In this document: one piece after another, positions 1 through 5,851 of the stretch
How the letters are laid out: every line of letters begins with the position of its first letter
Numbering within the stretch: position 1 is the first letter of the stretch
Origin: Actinomycetes bacterium
Lineage (GTDB): Bacteria > Actinomycetota > Acidimicrobiia > UBA5794
DNA: 7,619 nucleotides
Assembly (NCBI GenBank): GCA_030598305.1
Contig: JAUVQC010000056.1
Location: 1-7,619 of the forward strand
Direction: 5' to 3'
Program-made: the position numbers and the translations under genes
The notes under the pieces: model-generated
Database searches by the model: none
Seen by the model: the letters and a program-made list of their open reading frames with translations, nothing else
Told to the model about the DNA's origin: nothing

Positions 1-247
1 CCGGCAATATGCTCGCCCCAGTTCTGAGATGGTGCCGCCCGATCCCGGACGTTCCCCAGCAACTGTCCCGATTGCCCACGCGGGGACTCAAGGGCAACTG
101 GCGTTCAGTTCGGTTCGAAAATTGTTGGTCGCGTTGTTGGTTTCACCCTGTATCTCGGGCCGCTACCTCGGGCCAGTGGTGGCAAGGCCCCACATTCTGA
201 ATGGCCGATAACCTTTGGTATGTATCACATCTAGCCCCGGAGAAGCC
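1..247. other. No gene recognised
   Basis: Short open frames exist on both strands, but none has a ribosome site, a recognisable family motif or plausible composition. Small structures are present: TTGCCC (72-77) against GGGCAA (92-97), and the octamer CTCGGGCC repeated at 154-161 and 167-174. Neither is followed by a T-run. This is probably the spacer between the nadD-rsfS transcription unit and whatever lies to the left. Confidence 0.5.
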
Positions 248-321
248 CTGGTACGCCTGGCTTAGATCCGGGCTTGAGCTGACTGCCAGACAAGTGCTCT
301 GCCAGGCTGAGCTACAGCCCC
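248..321 (-). pseudogene. tRNA-like sequence, Ala(GGC)-like, 3' half degenerate
   Basis: The minus strand from 321 starts like an intact tRNA: acceptor strand GGGGCTG, TA, D-stem GCTC with loop AGCCTGGCA and GAGC, then CTTGT and a 7-nt loop CTGGCAG with U33 and anticodon GGC. From there pairing fails: the 3' anticodon strand is TCAGC where ACAAG is needed, the T-arm is CCCGG-ATCTAAG-CCAGG with one mismatch and a poor T-loop (TTCGAAT expected), and the 3' acceptor strand is CGTACCA where CAGCCCC is needed. Element lengths are all standard (74 nt in total), which fits decay of a real tRNA-Ala better than chance. It begins 18 nt after the nadD-rsfS stop. It is unlikely to be charged or functional as a normal tRNA. 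Confidence 0.45.
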
Positions 322-339
322 TGGCGAAACGGGAGTCTA

Positions 340-732
340 TCAAGCCTCTGTGGTAGACGAGCTCGACTCAAACTCGATTCGCGGGGCATCTGCCCAGAGT
401 CGCTCGAGGTCGTAGTACTCGCGTGTCTGGCGGTCGAAGAGATGGATCACCACGTCGCCATAGTCCAGCAGAACCCACTTACCGTGGTCGGTCCCCTCCT
501 TGCGGATGGGTCGTCGATCAAGTCCCCTGAGTGCCTCGACAACCTCGTCTGCCAACGTCAGCACGTTGCGGCGCGACGTTCCGGTGGCAAGCACGAACAC
601 GTCGGTGACCACGAGGAGGTCGGAGAGATCAAGGAGCACGATGTCTTCACCGGACTTGTCATCGAGGGCTTCGGCAGCCCTGCGTGCAGCTTCTATCGCG
701 TCCGGTGTAGCAGTATGTGATCGTTTTGTCAT
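340..732 (-). other. rsfS: RsfS domain of the fusion, with a possible internal start
   Basis: This part of the frame encodes a full-length RsfS-like unit of 130 residues from the in-frame ATG at 732 to TGA at 340, about the size of free-standing RsfS. If translation also begins here, the cell would make both the fusion and free RsfS. The DNA before this ATG (CATCGTCGCCA) has no properly spaced Shine-Dalgarno, so independent initiation looks weak. The C-terminal tail is Ser/Thr/Glu-rich. Confidence 0.5.
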
Positions 733-1344
733 TGGCGACGATGATAGGGAGTCCCCATGACGATTCCCCCGCGACCCGTACAGGCGGTGAGACTCGATGT
801 AGCCTGCAACCGCCTCAGGAAGGAACTTTGAGTACTCAGCACCCGAGCGAACCAACTGCCTGATTCGGGTCGACGACACATCCACAGGGTCCATATCGAG
901 CCATGTGATCGACCCCGCAAAGGCAGCCTCAACATCAGCCCTGTCGACGCCCGCCCTCGGAACAACGGCGAGGTCCACGAGACTCGGTAGTTCCGCGGCC
1001 CTGTGCCACGTCGAGATTCCCCTTGCGGCGTCTGCTCCGAGGATGAGCACGACACGGTCATCGAGTTGTTCAAGCGTTTCGACCGTGTAGGAGGACCCGG
1101 TCCTGGCTATCTCCGTCGAGTCGACCACGACGTCGGAGTCCCCAGCCGCGAGCAGCTCGACCATCGCAAGACGGTGTGATGCCTCAGAAACACCGGTATC
1201 GCTCTTCTGCCACGGATCACCGGCGGGCATCAGGCGGACGATGTCGAGACCCAACTGGCTCAGAGCGGCCCTGGCCATGGAGAGATGAGCGTTGTGTGGC
1301 GGGTCGAATGTGCCGCCGAGGATCCCTTGCACGCCCAATAGCAT
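340..1344 (-). CDS. nadD-rsfS: NadD-RsfS fusion: nicotinate-nucleotide adenylyltransferase plus ribosomal silencing factor
   Basis: 334 aa in one uninterrupted frame. Residues 1-190 are NadD, which adenylates nicotinate mononucleotide to NaAD in NAD synthesis: GGTFDPPHNAH (10-20, nucleotidyltransferase HxxH), PWQK (44-47), LILGADA (100-106) and SSTRIRQLVRSG (157-168), then the usual LPEAVAGYIESHRLY end. After a 14-residue Ser/Gly/Arg linker, residues 205-334 are RsfS (DUF143), which binds L14 and blocks 30S-50S joining in starvation: VLLDLSDLLVVTDVFVLATG read across 236-255, GKWVLLDYGDVVIHLF (288-303) and YYDLERLW (310-317). The two genes are normally separate neighbours. M205 (ATG at 732) could start a separate RsfS, but only GGGGA 18 nt away resembles a ribosome site. 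The NadD start is ATG at 1344, with GAGG ten nt upstream; GTG at 1332 is an alternative. The first 128 nt overlap the M23 frame. Confidence 0.93.
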   Translation of the reverse strand: MLLGVQGILGGTFDPPHNAHLSMARAALSQLGLDIVRLMPAGDPWQKSDTGVSEASHRLAMVELLAAGDSDVVVDSTEIARTGSSYTVETLEQLDDRVVLILGADAARGISTWHRAAELPSLVDLAVVPRAGVDRADVEAAFAGSITWLDMDPVDVSSTRIRQLVRSGAEYSKFLPEAVAGYIESHRLYGSRGNRHGDSLSSSPMTKRSHTATPDAIEAARRAAEALDDKSGEDIVLLDLSDLLVVTDVFVLATGTSRRNVLTLADEVVEALRGLDRRPIRKEGTDHGKWVLLDYGDVVIHLFDRQTREYYDLERLWADAPRIEFESSSSTTEA

Positions 1345-1810
1345 AGGTCGCCGGCCTCACGGCGAGGTACAGACCCCGAAATGGCGCACTCCTACAACGC
1401 CTCAGAGCCATGGGATCTAAGTACCGACCATCGACCCGCAGGGACAGGTGGAACGCCTCAGAGCCATCGTGGACTCCGGACACGCCCACCGCGGTCCCTC
1501 GGGCGACCCGGTCACCCTTCTCCACGGTCGTCTCGGCAAGATACGAGTATGACGTGACAAGACCGCCACCGTGGTCGATCGACACGCTGGTGTTGCGCAC
1601 CACCACTCCAGCGAACCGGACAACCCCGGAACCGATCGCGGGGACGGTCGAACCAGCCGGCGATGCGATATCGACACCCCAGTGTCCTGCCCAGCGGCCG
1701 ATCGGCGCGAACGAACGGACGACCTGTGCCCCGTCAGGTACTACGAAGCCGAAGCAACCGGACGACACAATCGAGATAGGAATGAGGAGCGTGGCAAGCA
1801 GGTAGTGCAT
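1217..1810 (-). CDS. Degenerate M23 (LytM-like) family protein, 3' end doubtful
   Basis: 197 aa as an open frame, but only about the first 135 residues look like a folded protein. Residues 1-19 are a hydrophobic export segment ending SSGC; it lacks basic residues and a canonical lipobox. The M23 core follows: GHWGVD (H43, D47, zinc-ligand motif), AIGSGVVRFAG (58-68), IDHGGGLVTSYSYL (78-91) and HLSLRVDGRYLDP (121-133). In active M23 enzymes the third motif is YxHL and the last is HxH; here these read YSYL and HLS, so a catalytic histidine and a zinc ligand are missing. It probably binds or regulates the cell wall instead of cutting it, like EnvC- or NlpD-type proteins. Residues from about 156 on are read from DNA that encodes NadD in another frame. 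The start has no strong ribosome site; no alternative start exists between the upstream stop and this ATG. Confidence 0.7.
   Translation of the reverse strand: MHYLLATLLIPISIVSSGCFGFVVPDGAQVVRSFAPIGRWAGHWGVDIASPAGSTVPAIGSGVVRFAGVVVRNTSVSIDHGGGLVTSYSYLAETTVEKGDRVARGTAVGVSGVHDGSEAFHLSLRVDGRYLDPMALRRCRSAPFRGLYLAVRPATYAIGRARDPRRHIRPATQRSSLHGQGRSEPVGSRHRPPDARR
1396..1467. repeat. 16-bp direct repeat inside the M23-like gene
   Basis: AACGCCTCAGAGCCAT occurs perfectly at 1396-1411 and 1452-1467, 56 bp apart. In the M23 frame the promoter-proximal copy encodes DGSEAF just before the HLS motif, while the distal copy is read in a different frame as MALRRC. In the frame of the first copy the distal copy would run into TAG at once. 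A local duplication near the natural gene end would explain the odd C-terminal tail. Confidence 0.85.
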
Positions 1811-1839
1811 CGGTGTCGATGACCGCCGCCGACAGAGCC

Positions 1840-1868
1840 AACGTATCGTATTACCGCGTCGACGTCCA
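1840..1868 (-). promoter_or_regulatory. Possible promoter before the M23-like gene
   Basis: On the minus strand TGGACG (1863-1868) and TACGTT (1840-1845) are separated by 17 nt, a tolerable -35/-10 pair for an actinobacterial sigma-70-type promoter (the -10 fits TANNNT). It lies in the 78-bp gap between the receiver stop and the ATG at 1810. An overlapping TACGAT is an alternative -10 element. Such weak matches arise by chance in GC-rich DNA, so this is tentative. Confidence 0.22.
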
Positions 1869-1888
1869 GAGTGGCGCTGACGGCGAAG

Positions 1889-2272
1889 TCAGGCGGTTGC
1901 TTGTTGCGCGCCTTGGATCGTGTCGACAACGATTCGTCTGAGCTCATCGGGGCGGAAAGGCTTCAATAGGTATGCGTCAGCACCCATCTCGGCTGCTCTA
2001 TCGATGTCGTCGGCGTCTGAATGACCGGTCAACATGATGATCGCGGTGTTGCCGAGATCCGGGTGACTTCGGGCGAACTCAAGGATGTCCCACCCGGTCA
2101 TGTCAGGGAGACCGATGTCGAGGATCAGCATGTCAGGCGTGTCACGCTGAAGTCTCTCGCACGCCTCCGTCCCGGTCGCGACGGTCACAACGTCGAGGTG
2201 CACCTGCGCGAGCACGACCTCGATCAGTCTCCTGATGACATGTGAATCATCTACGACAAGTACTTGTTTCAC
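1889..2272 (-). CDS. Single-domain CheY-like response regulator
   Basis: 127 aa, consisting of one receiver domain and nothing else. The acidic pair D8-D9 (VLVVDDS), the phospho-acceptor D52 in LILDIGLPDMTGW, the switch threonine T82 in IIMLTGH, Y101 and the conserved lysine K104 in YLLKPF are all present, so it should be phosphorylatable. It has no DNA-binding or enzymatic output domain; such proteins act through protein-protein contacts or as phosphate carriers. No histidine kinase is in the window, so it is an orphan. It follows the VWA gene by 82 bp, too far to prove an operon. The start is GTG with a GGGGGA ribosome site seven nt upstream. Its stop begins a 78-bp gap before the M23-like gene. 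Confidence 0.93.
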   Translation of the reverse strand: MKQVLVVDDSHVIRRLIEVVLAQVHLDVVTVATGTEACERLQRDTPDMLILDIGLPDMTGWDILEFARSHPDLGNTAIIMLTGHSDADDIDRAAEMGADAYLLKPFRPDELRRIVVDTIQGAQQATA

Positions 2273-2279
2273 CCGCGTT

Positions 2280-2285
2280 TCCCCC
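2280..2285 (-). promoter_or_regulatory. Shine-Dalgarno supporting the GTG start of the receiver gene
   Basis: GGGGGA on the minus strand lies seven nt before the GTG at 2272, which is read as the start of the CheY-like protein. The GTG immediately precedes the conserved first strand (KQVLVVDD), so site and protein agree on the start. Confidence 0.6.
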
Positions 2286-2299
2286 GATCGGTCCCAATG

Positions 2300-2329
2300 T
2301 TCTCCTCTTCACATCGGACGAGAGGAGAA
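2300..2329. repeat. Inverted repeat with 9-bp arms between the VWA gene and the receiver gene
   Basis: TTCTCCTCT (2300-2308) and AGAGGAGAA (2321-2329) are perfect reverse complements around a 12-nt loop. On the transcribed minus strand the hairpin lies 25 nt after the VWA stop and about 28 nt before the receiver's GTG. No T-run follows on either strand, so a classical intrinsic terminator is unlikely. It could be a transcript-end stabiliser, a weak attenuator or a regulator site. The remaining intergenic sequence shows no convincing promoter. Confidence 0.65.
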
Positions 2330-2354
2330 GAAACTTGACTACGCGAAAACTCGG

Positions 2355-3776
2355 CTACGAGGTGACCCTGACCCGTCCGGGGACCGGGAGCGTGGCCCGC
2401 TCGACGAAGGCTTCCAGCTGGCGAAGCGTGCGCACCTGATCAACGCTGTCACACGCCACTGTGTAGCGCGACATGATCGAGTCGCCCGTGTCCCAGAAGC
2501 GTTCCGGCTCCGGGTTGAGCCACAACGTGGCCTTCGACCGCTCAACCATCCGCTCGAATGCCTCAAGACCGGATTCCCGATAGTTGTTCCTTGCATCCCC
2601 GGTGATGATCACCGTAGATCTCGATGTCACGGCGTCTGAGTACCGCTCCCACATCTCGGAGAAGGAGCGCCCATAGTCCGAATGTCCGTCACGGCGAACG
2701 ATGTCGGCTTCACGGCTCATCGCGACCAGACCCTCGGCAAAGTCCGTGTCCGAGGAGAAGTACTCGGTCACCTCGTCGAGCCCATCGATGAACGCGAACA
2801 CCCTCACCTTTGCAAGCTCCGCAGAGATCGCATACGTGAGCTGCATCGTGAACCTCGCAAACGTTGCCATGGAACCCGAGACGTCACACAGGATCACGAT
2901 CTCTGGCTTGGACGTACGTGGTGGCTTGAACTGTGGTTCGAGGAGCACTCCCCCATGGCCGAGTGACTTGCGGATCGTGCGTCTGACATCGAGCCGGCCT
3001 TTCGAACCGTGACGCCGCCGCTGTCCGAGTCGGGTTGCCAGCTTCCGCGCAAGGGGACGGATGGCACGCTCGACCTCCTCGATCTCCACACGGGTGGCGT
3101 GCATCAGATCGATGTCCTCGACAAGCGGAAGCCGTCGGTTTGTTGCGACCTGCTGACGACCACGGTCTGCAACGAGTCGACCCGTGATCTCCTGTTCGAG
3201 CTGGTCACGGACCTGTTGAACAAGTGCTTCGGCGCGTTCGCGCCCGATCCGGTCGTCGACACTCCCCAACGGCCCGTGCGGGACAAGCGCAGCGATCAGG
3301 CGCGCCAGGAGCTCATCGCTGTCGATCCGACGGAGCACGCGATAGGCGTAGTACCGCCCGCCAACTGGGCGCCCCGGCTGCATACCCGCGTACCGGTCGA
3401 CCGCGTCCGAGATGAGTTGTCGCAGCCGATCGCCGCTTCCTTCCACCAGCGCATCCACCAGTGAATCCATCAGGCGATCGCCGCCACCAGATCCCGCTCC
3501 GGCTCCACCATCAGCAACGGGCGCTTCACCACCTTGCGACTCGACATCGATATCACCAAGGGGTTCGAGCCCAAAGTAGACATCGAAGGCCCTGTCGAAG
3601 GCGCCATAGTGACGAGGGTTCTTCACGAGGGTCGCACCCAGGGTGGCCCGCAGGTTCTCTCGTGATCCCAGGTCGGTGTACTCAATCGCCTCCGCAGCAT
3701 CAATCGCTTCGACCATGGAGACGCCGATGCCAACGGCACGCAACTCATCTATGAACGCGGTGAGCGCGGAGATCAC
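2355..3776 (-). CDS. CoxE-like VWA domain protein (MoxR partner)
   Basis: 473 aa, starting at a GTG that overlaps the ATPase stop (GTGA). Residues 1-75 form the N-terminal helical part typical of CoxE-like proteins (FIDELRAVGIGVS, ENLRATLGATLVKNPRHYGAFDRAFDVYF). Residues about 78-100 are a Gly/Ala/Ser/acidic linker. A charged helical region follows to about 285, with a very basic patch at 249-271 (LGQRRRHGSKGRL...). The C-terminal von Willebrand A domain begins at PEIVILCDVSGSM, giving the MIDAS motif D298-x-S300-x-S302; ITGDARNN (391-398) supplies a later metal-site aspartate. No signal peptide or membrane helix is seen. CoxE-like proteins bridge a MoxR ring and its client. The client cannot be inferred because no Mo-hydroxylase, nitric oxide reductase or Rubisco gene is present. 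Confidence 0.88.
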   Translation of the reverse strand: MISALTAFIDELRAVGIGVSMVEAIDAAEAIEYTDLGSRENLRATLGATLVKNPRHYGAFDRAFDVYFGLEPLGDIDVESQGGEAPVADGGAGAGSGGGDRLMDSLVDALVEGSGDRLRQLISDAVDRYAGMQPGRPVGGRYYAYRVLRRIDSDELLARLIAALVPHGPLGSVDDRIGRERAEALVQQVRDQLEQEITGRLVADRGRQQVATNRRLPLVEDIDLMHATRVEIEEVERAIRPLARKLATRLGQRRRHGSKGRLDVRRTIRKSLGHGGVLLEPQFKPPRTSKPEIVILCDVSGSMATFARFTMQLTYAISAELAKVRVFAFIDGLDEVTEYFSSDTDFAEGLVAMSREADIVRRDGHSDYGRSFSEMWERYSDAVTSRSTVIITGDARNNYRESGLEAFERMVERSKATLWLNPEPERFWDTGDSIMSRYTVACDSVDQVRTLRQLEAFVERATLPVPGRVRVTS

Positions 3777-4657
3777 CCTGGTTGTGTCCCGTCCTCGATA
3801 TCAAGCGACAACTCCTTGGCTATCCGCTCGATGTCGGTCTGATGCTTGAGGAGCACGTTCAGCGTCGACGCCGTTGCCACATCATCAAGCTCTTCGATGC
3901 CAAGCGCAAGAAGCGTGCGAGCCCAGTCGATACTCTCCGATACCGACGGGGCCTTGCGCGTCGGTACCTGGCGGATAGAAGCGACGGTCCTCGCGATCTT
4001 CTCTGCGAAATGCTCGGGTAGGTCCGGAACGCGTTTTTCGAGGATGGCTCTCTCGCGATCGATCGACGGATATGGCACGTGGAGATACAGGCACCGACGT
4101 TTGAGCGCTTCCGAAAGCTCCCGAGTGTTGTTGGACGTGAGTACCACGATCGGTGTGCTCACGGCTTCGATCGTTCCGAGTTCGGGGATGGTCACCTGAT
4201 AGCTGTCGAGTACCTCAAGGAGCAACGCCTCGGTCTCAACCTCGACACGGTCTGCCTCGTCGATCAGGAGGACAACAGGTTCCTCGGATCGGATCGCAGC
4301 GAGCAGCGGACGTTCGAGGAGGAACGCTTCAGAGAAGATGTCACCCTCGAGATCATCCCACTTTGCGCCTTCATCCGATTGCAGGCGAAGCAGCTGCTTG
4401 TGATAGTCCCACTCATAGAGGGCCTTTGCCTCGTCGAGACCTTCGTAACACTGGAGCCGTACAAGCCTGCGCCCGGTCGATTCGGCGATCGCAAGGGCAA
4501 GTGCGGTCTTGCCGACGCCCGCGGGTCCCTCCGCAAGGATCGGCTTGTCCAGTCGCGTCGCGAGGTACACCACCTGGGCGATCCGATCATCAGCCAGATA
4601 GCCGGCCGACTCGAGGGCGTCACGTACGTCGGAGGGGGAAGTCCAGTTGTCGGGCAT
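3773..4657 (-). CDS. MoxR-family AAA+ ATPase
   Basis: 294 aa from the ATG at 4657; a TTG two codons earlier (4663) is an alternative, and neither has a good Shine-Dalgarno. Numbering from the TTG, Walker A is GPAGVGKT (46-53), Walker B is VVLLIDEAD (130-138), the sensor-1 region is VLTSNNT (174-180), and an arginine-finger candidate is in LKRRCLYLHVPYP (187-199). The C-terminal helical lid (about 203-285) is present, so the protein looks complete and active. MoxR ATPases form hexameric rings that remodel or load cofactors into client complexes, nearly always with a VWA-domain partner (CoxD-CoxE, NorQ-NorD, CbbQ-CbbO, RavA-ViaA). That partner is the next gene here, overlapping by 4 nt. The protein has no membrane segment. 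The client is unknown. Confidence 0.9.
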   Translation of the reverse strand: MPDNWTSPSDVRDALESAGYLADDRIAQVVYLATRLDKPILAEGPAGVGKTALALAIAESTGRRLVRLQCYEGLDEAKALYEWDYHKQLLRLQSDEGAKWDDLEGDIFSEAFLLERPLLAAIRSEEPVVLLIDEADRVEVETEALLLEVLDSYQVTIPELGTIEAVSTPIVVLTSNNTRELSEALKRRCLYLHVPYPSIDRERAILEKRVPDLPEHFAEKIARTVASIRQVPTRKAPSVSESIDWARTLLALGIEELDDVATASTLNVLLKHQTDIERIAKELSLDIEDGTQPG

Positions 4658-4666
4658 GACCAACAG

Positions 4667-4744
4667 CGTAGACGGGAACTCACAAGTGAGTTCCTTGGGA
4701 CTTGCTTCGCAACTCCGGTCGTAGACGGGAACTCACAAGTGAGT
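4667..4744. repeat. Pair of 25-bp direct repeats, each holding a palindrome
   Basis: Positions 4667-4691 and 4720-4744 are identical over 25 bp, with start points 53 bp apart. Each copy contains ACTCAC-AA-GTGAGT. In the first copy the palindrome extends to 9-bp arms, GGAACTCACAAGTGAGTTCC at 4675-4694; in the second the arms are 6 bp because the right flank differs. The pair fills most of the intergenic space between the proB stop and the moxR-type ATPase start. It has no U-tract, so it is not a classical intrinsic terminator. It could be a dimeric-regulator operator pair controlling the ATPase-VWA genes, or a dispersed genomic repeat. The sequence shows the repeats directly; any role is inference. 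Confidence 0.9.
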
Positions 4745-4750
4745 GTCGTC

Positions 4751-5851
4751 CTATGTGAGCACCACGAGGTCATCGCGGTGGATGACCTCTCCACCGATCG
4801 TGTCGCTGTGGTGTCCGGCGCCATCAACCAGTTCGGACGAATGAAAGCCGGTGATGCCCTTGGCAACAAGCGATCCGGACACATCAAGCACCTCCACAGC
4901 GTCTCCCCGTCGAAACTCGCCGTCGACACTCGCCAGCCCAACCGCTAGAAGGGAGCCGCCGCCGCTTTGGATCGCATGCACAGCACCCTCGTCTACGCGA
5001 ATGGCACCGACGGCTGGCAGCCCGAACGCGATCCAGAGCTTGCGGGCGGACAGGGATTCGCTCCGTCCATCGATCCACGTGCCGACCTCTGCTCCCGATG
5101 TTGCATCGGCAACGACATCAGGCACTCCGGCGCCTGCAATGACCGTCGGGATTCCGGAGAAGGCGGCCATACGAGCCGCGGCGATCTTCGTCGCGACGCC
5201 GCCTGAACCAAGCGCGCCCGTACCCCTCTCCCTCCGAATGCGATCGAGGACGCCATCCGTATGCTCGACTGCGGACAGAAGCTGTGCCTGTGAAGTCAAC
5301 CTCGGGTCATCGGTGTACAACCCAGCGGTATCGGTGAGGATCACGAGCATTCCTGCGCCGACGAGATGCGCTGTGATCGCTGCCAGTTGGTCGTTATCCC
5401 CGAACTTCAGCTCATCGATGGCGACGGTGTCGTTCTCGTTCACGATGGGGATGACGCCGAGCGACAACATCTTGTCGAGTGCTGCTCTGGCGTTGAGATA
5501 CTGCGTCCTGTTCCCAAGCACATCCTTCGTGAGGAGCACCTGTGCGACAGCGATGTCTCGATCGGCGAAGTGCGCCGCATATCGTTGCACGAGCTTTGTC
5601 TGTCCGATCGCGGCAGCAACCTGCAACTCAGAGATCTCTGTCGGCTTCTTGGACATTCCAAGCTCCGGGAGTCCAGCGGCAATGGATCCTGAGGTGACGA
5701 GGACGGGCGGATACCCGGTCGTAACGAGCCCGGCCACATGACCGACGACACGTTCGACCGACAGATCGTGTAGTCCACCGTCTTCACCCGTCAGGCTCGA
5801 CGAACCGACCTTCACAACGACAGGCTTACCAGGGGTGATCCTTCGTCTCAA
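4751..5851 (-). CDS. proB: Glutamate 5-kinase
   Basis: 366 aa, typical for the two-domain enzyme. It phosphorylates L-glutamate to gamma-glutamyl phosphate, the first committed step of proline synthesis in the cytoplasm, and is usually feedback-inhibited by proline. The amino-acid kinase domain covers about 10-260: VVKVGSSSL (12-20), VTSGSIAAG (52-60), VNENDTVAIDELKFGDND (137-154, glutamate/proline site region) and TDTAGLYTDDPR (173-184), then GSGGVATKIAAA (215-226). The C-terminal PUA domain spans about 275-366. The start is TTG at 5851, inside the obgE stop (TTGA), and is supported by GGAGGA nine nt upstream. The usual partner proA does not follow; the next gene is a MoxR ATPase. The gene stops with TAG seven nt before the first 25-bp repeat. 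Confidence 0.96.
   Translation of the reverse strand: MRRRITPGKPVVVKVGSSSLTGEDGGLHDLSVERVVGHVAGLVTTGYPPVLVTSGSIAAGLPELGMSKKPTEISELQVAAAIGQTKLVQRYAAHFADRDIAVAQVLLTKDVLGNRTQYLNARAALDKMLSLGVIPIVNENDTVAIDELKFGDNDQLAAITAHLVGAGMLVILTDTAGLYTDDPRLTSQAQLLSAVEHTDGVLDRIRRERGTGALGSGGVATKIAAARMAAFSGIPTVIAGAGVPDVVADATSGAEVGTWIDGRSESLSARKLWIAFGLPAVGAIRVDEGAVHAIQSGGGSLLAVGLASVDGEFRRGDAVEVLDVSGSLVAKGITGFHSSELVDGAGHHSDTIGGEVIHRDDLVVLT

Noticed and set aside
1..290. Group I intron interrupting the tRNA-like sequence
   Set aside because: I could not find a convincing P1 pairing or conserved core segments in the visible part, and no 3' exon is inside the window. The standard element spacing fits a decayed tRNA better.
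143..343. Small minus-strand open frame across the tRNA-like region
   Set aside because: It translates the tRNA-like sequence and overlaps the end of the nadD-rsfS frame, has no ribosome site and resembles no protein.
2300..2335. Intrinsic terminator after the VWA gene
   Set aside because: The stem is good but no T-run follows on either strand and the stem is only moderately GC-rich. Kept as an inverted repeat only.
4079..4948. Long plus-strand open frame of 289 codons opposite the MoxR and proB genes
   Set aside because: It lies antisense to two clear genes with full motifs, spans their intergenic repeats and shows no family motif. High GC produces such antisense frames.
4851..5741. Plus-strand open frame of 296 codons opposite proB
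   Set aside because: It is Ser/Ala/Pro-rich with no recognisable domain and is fully antisense to a textbook ProB sequence.
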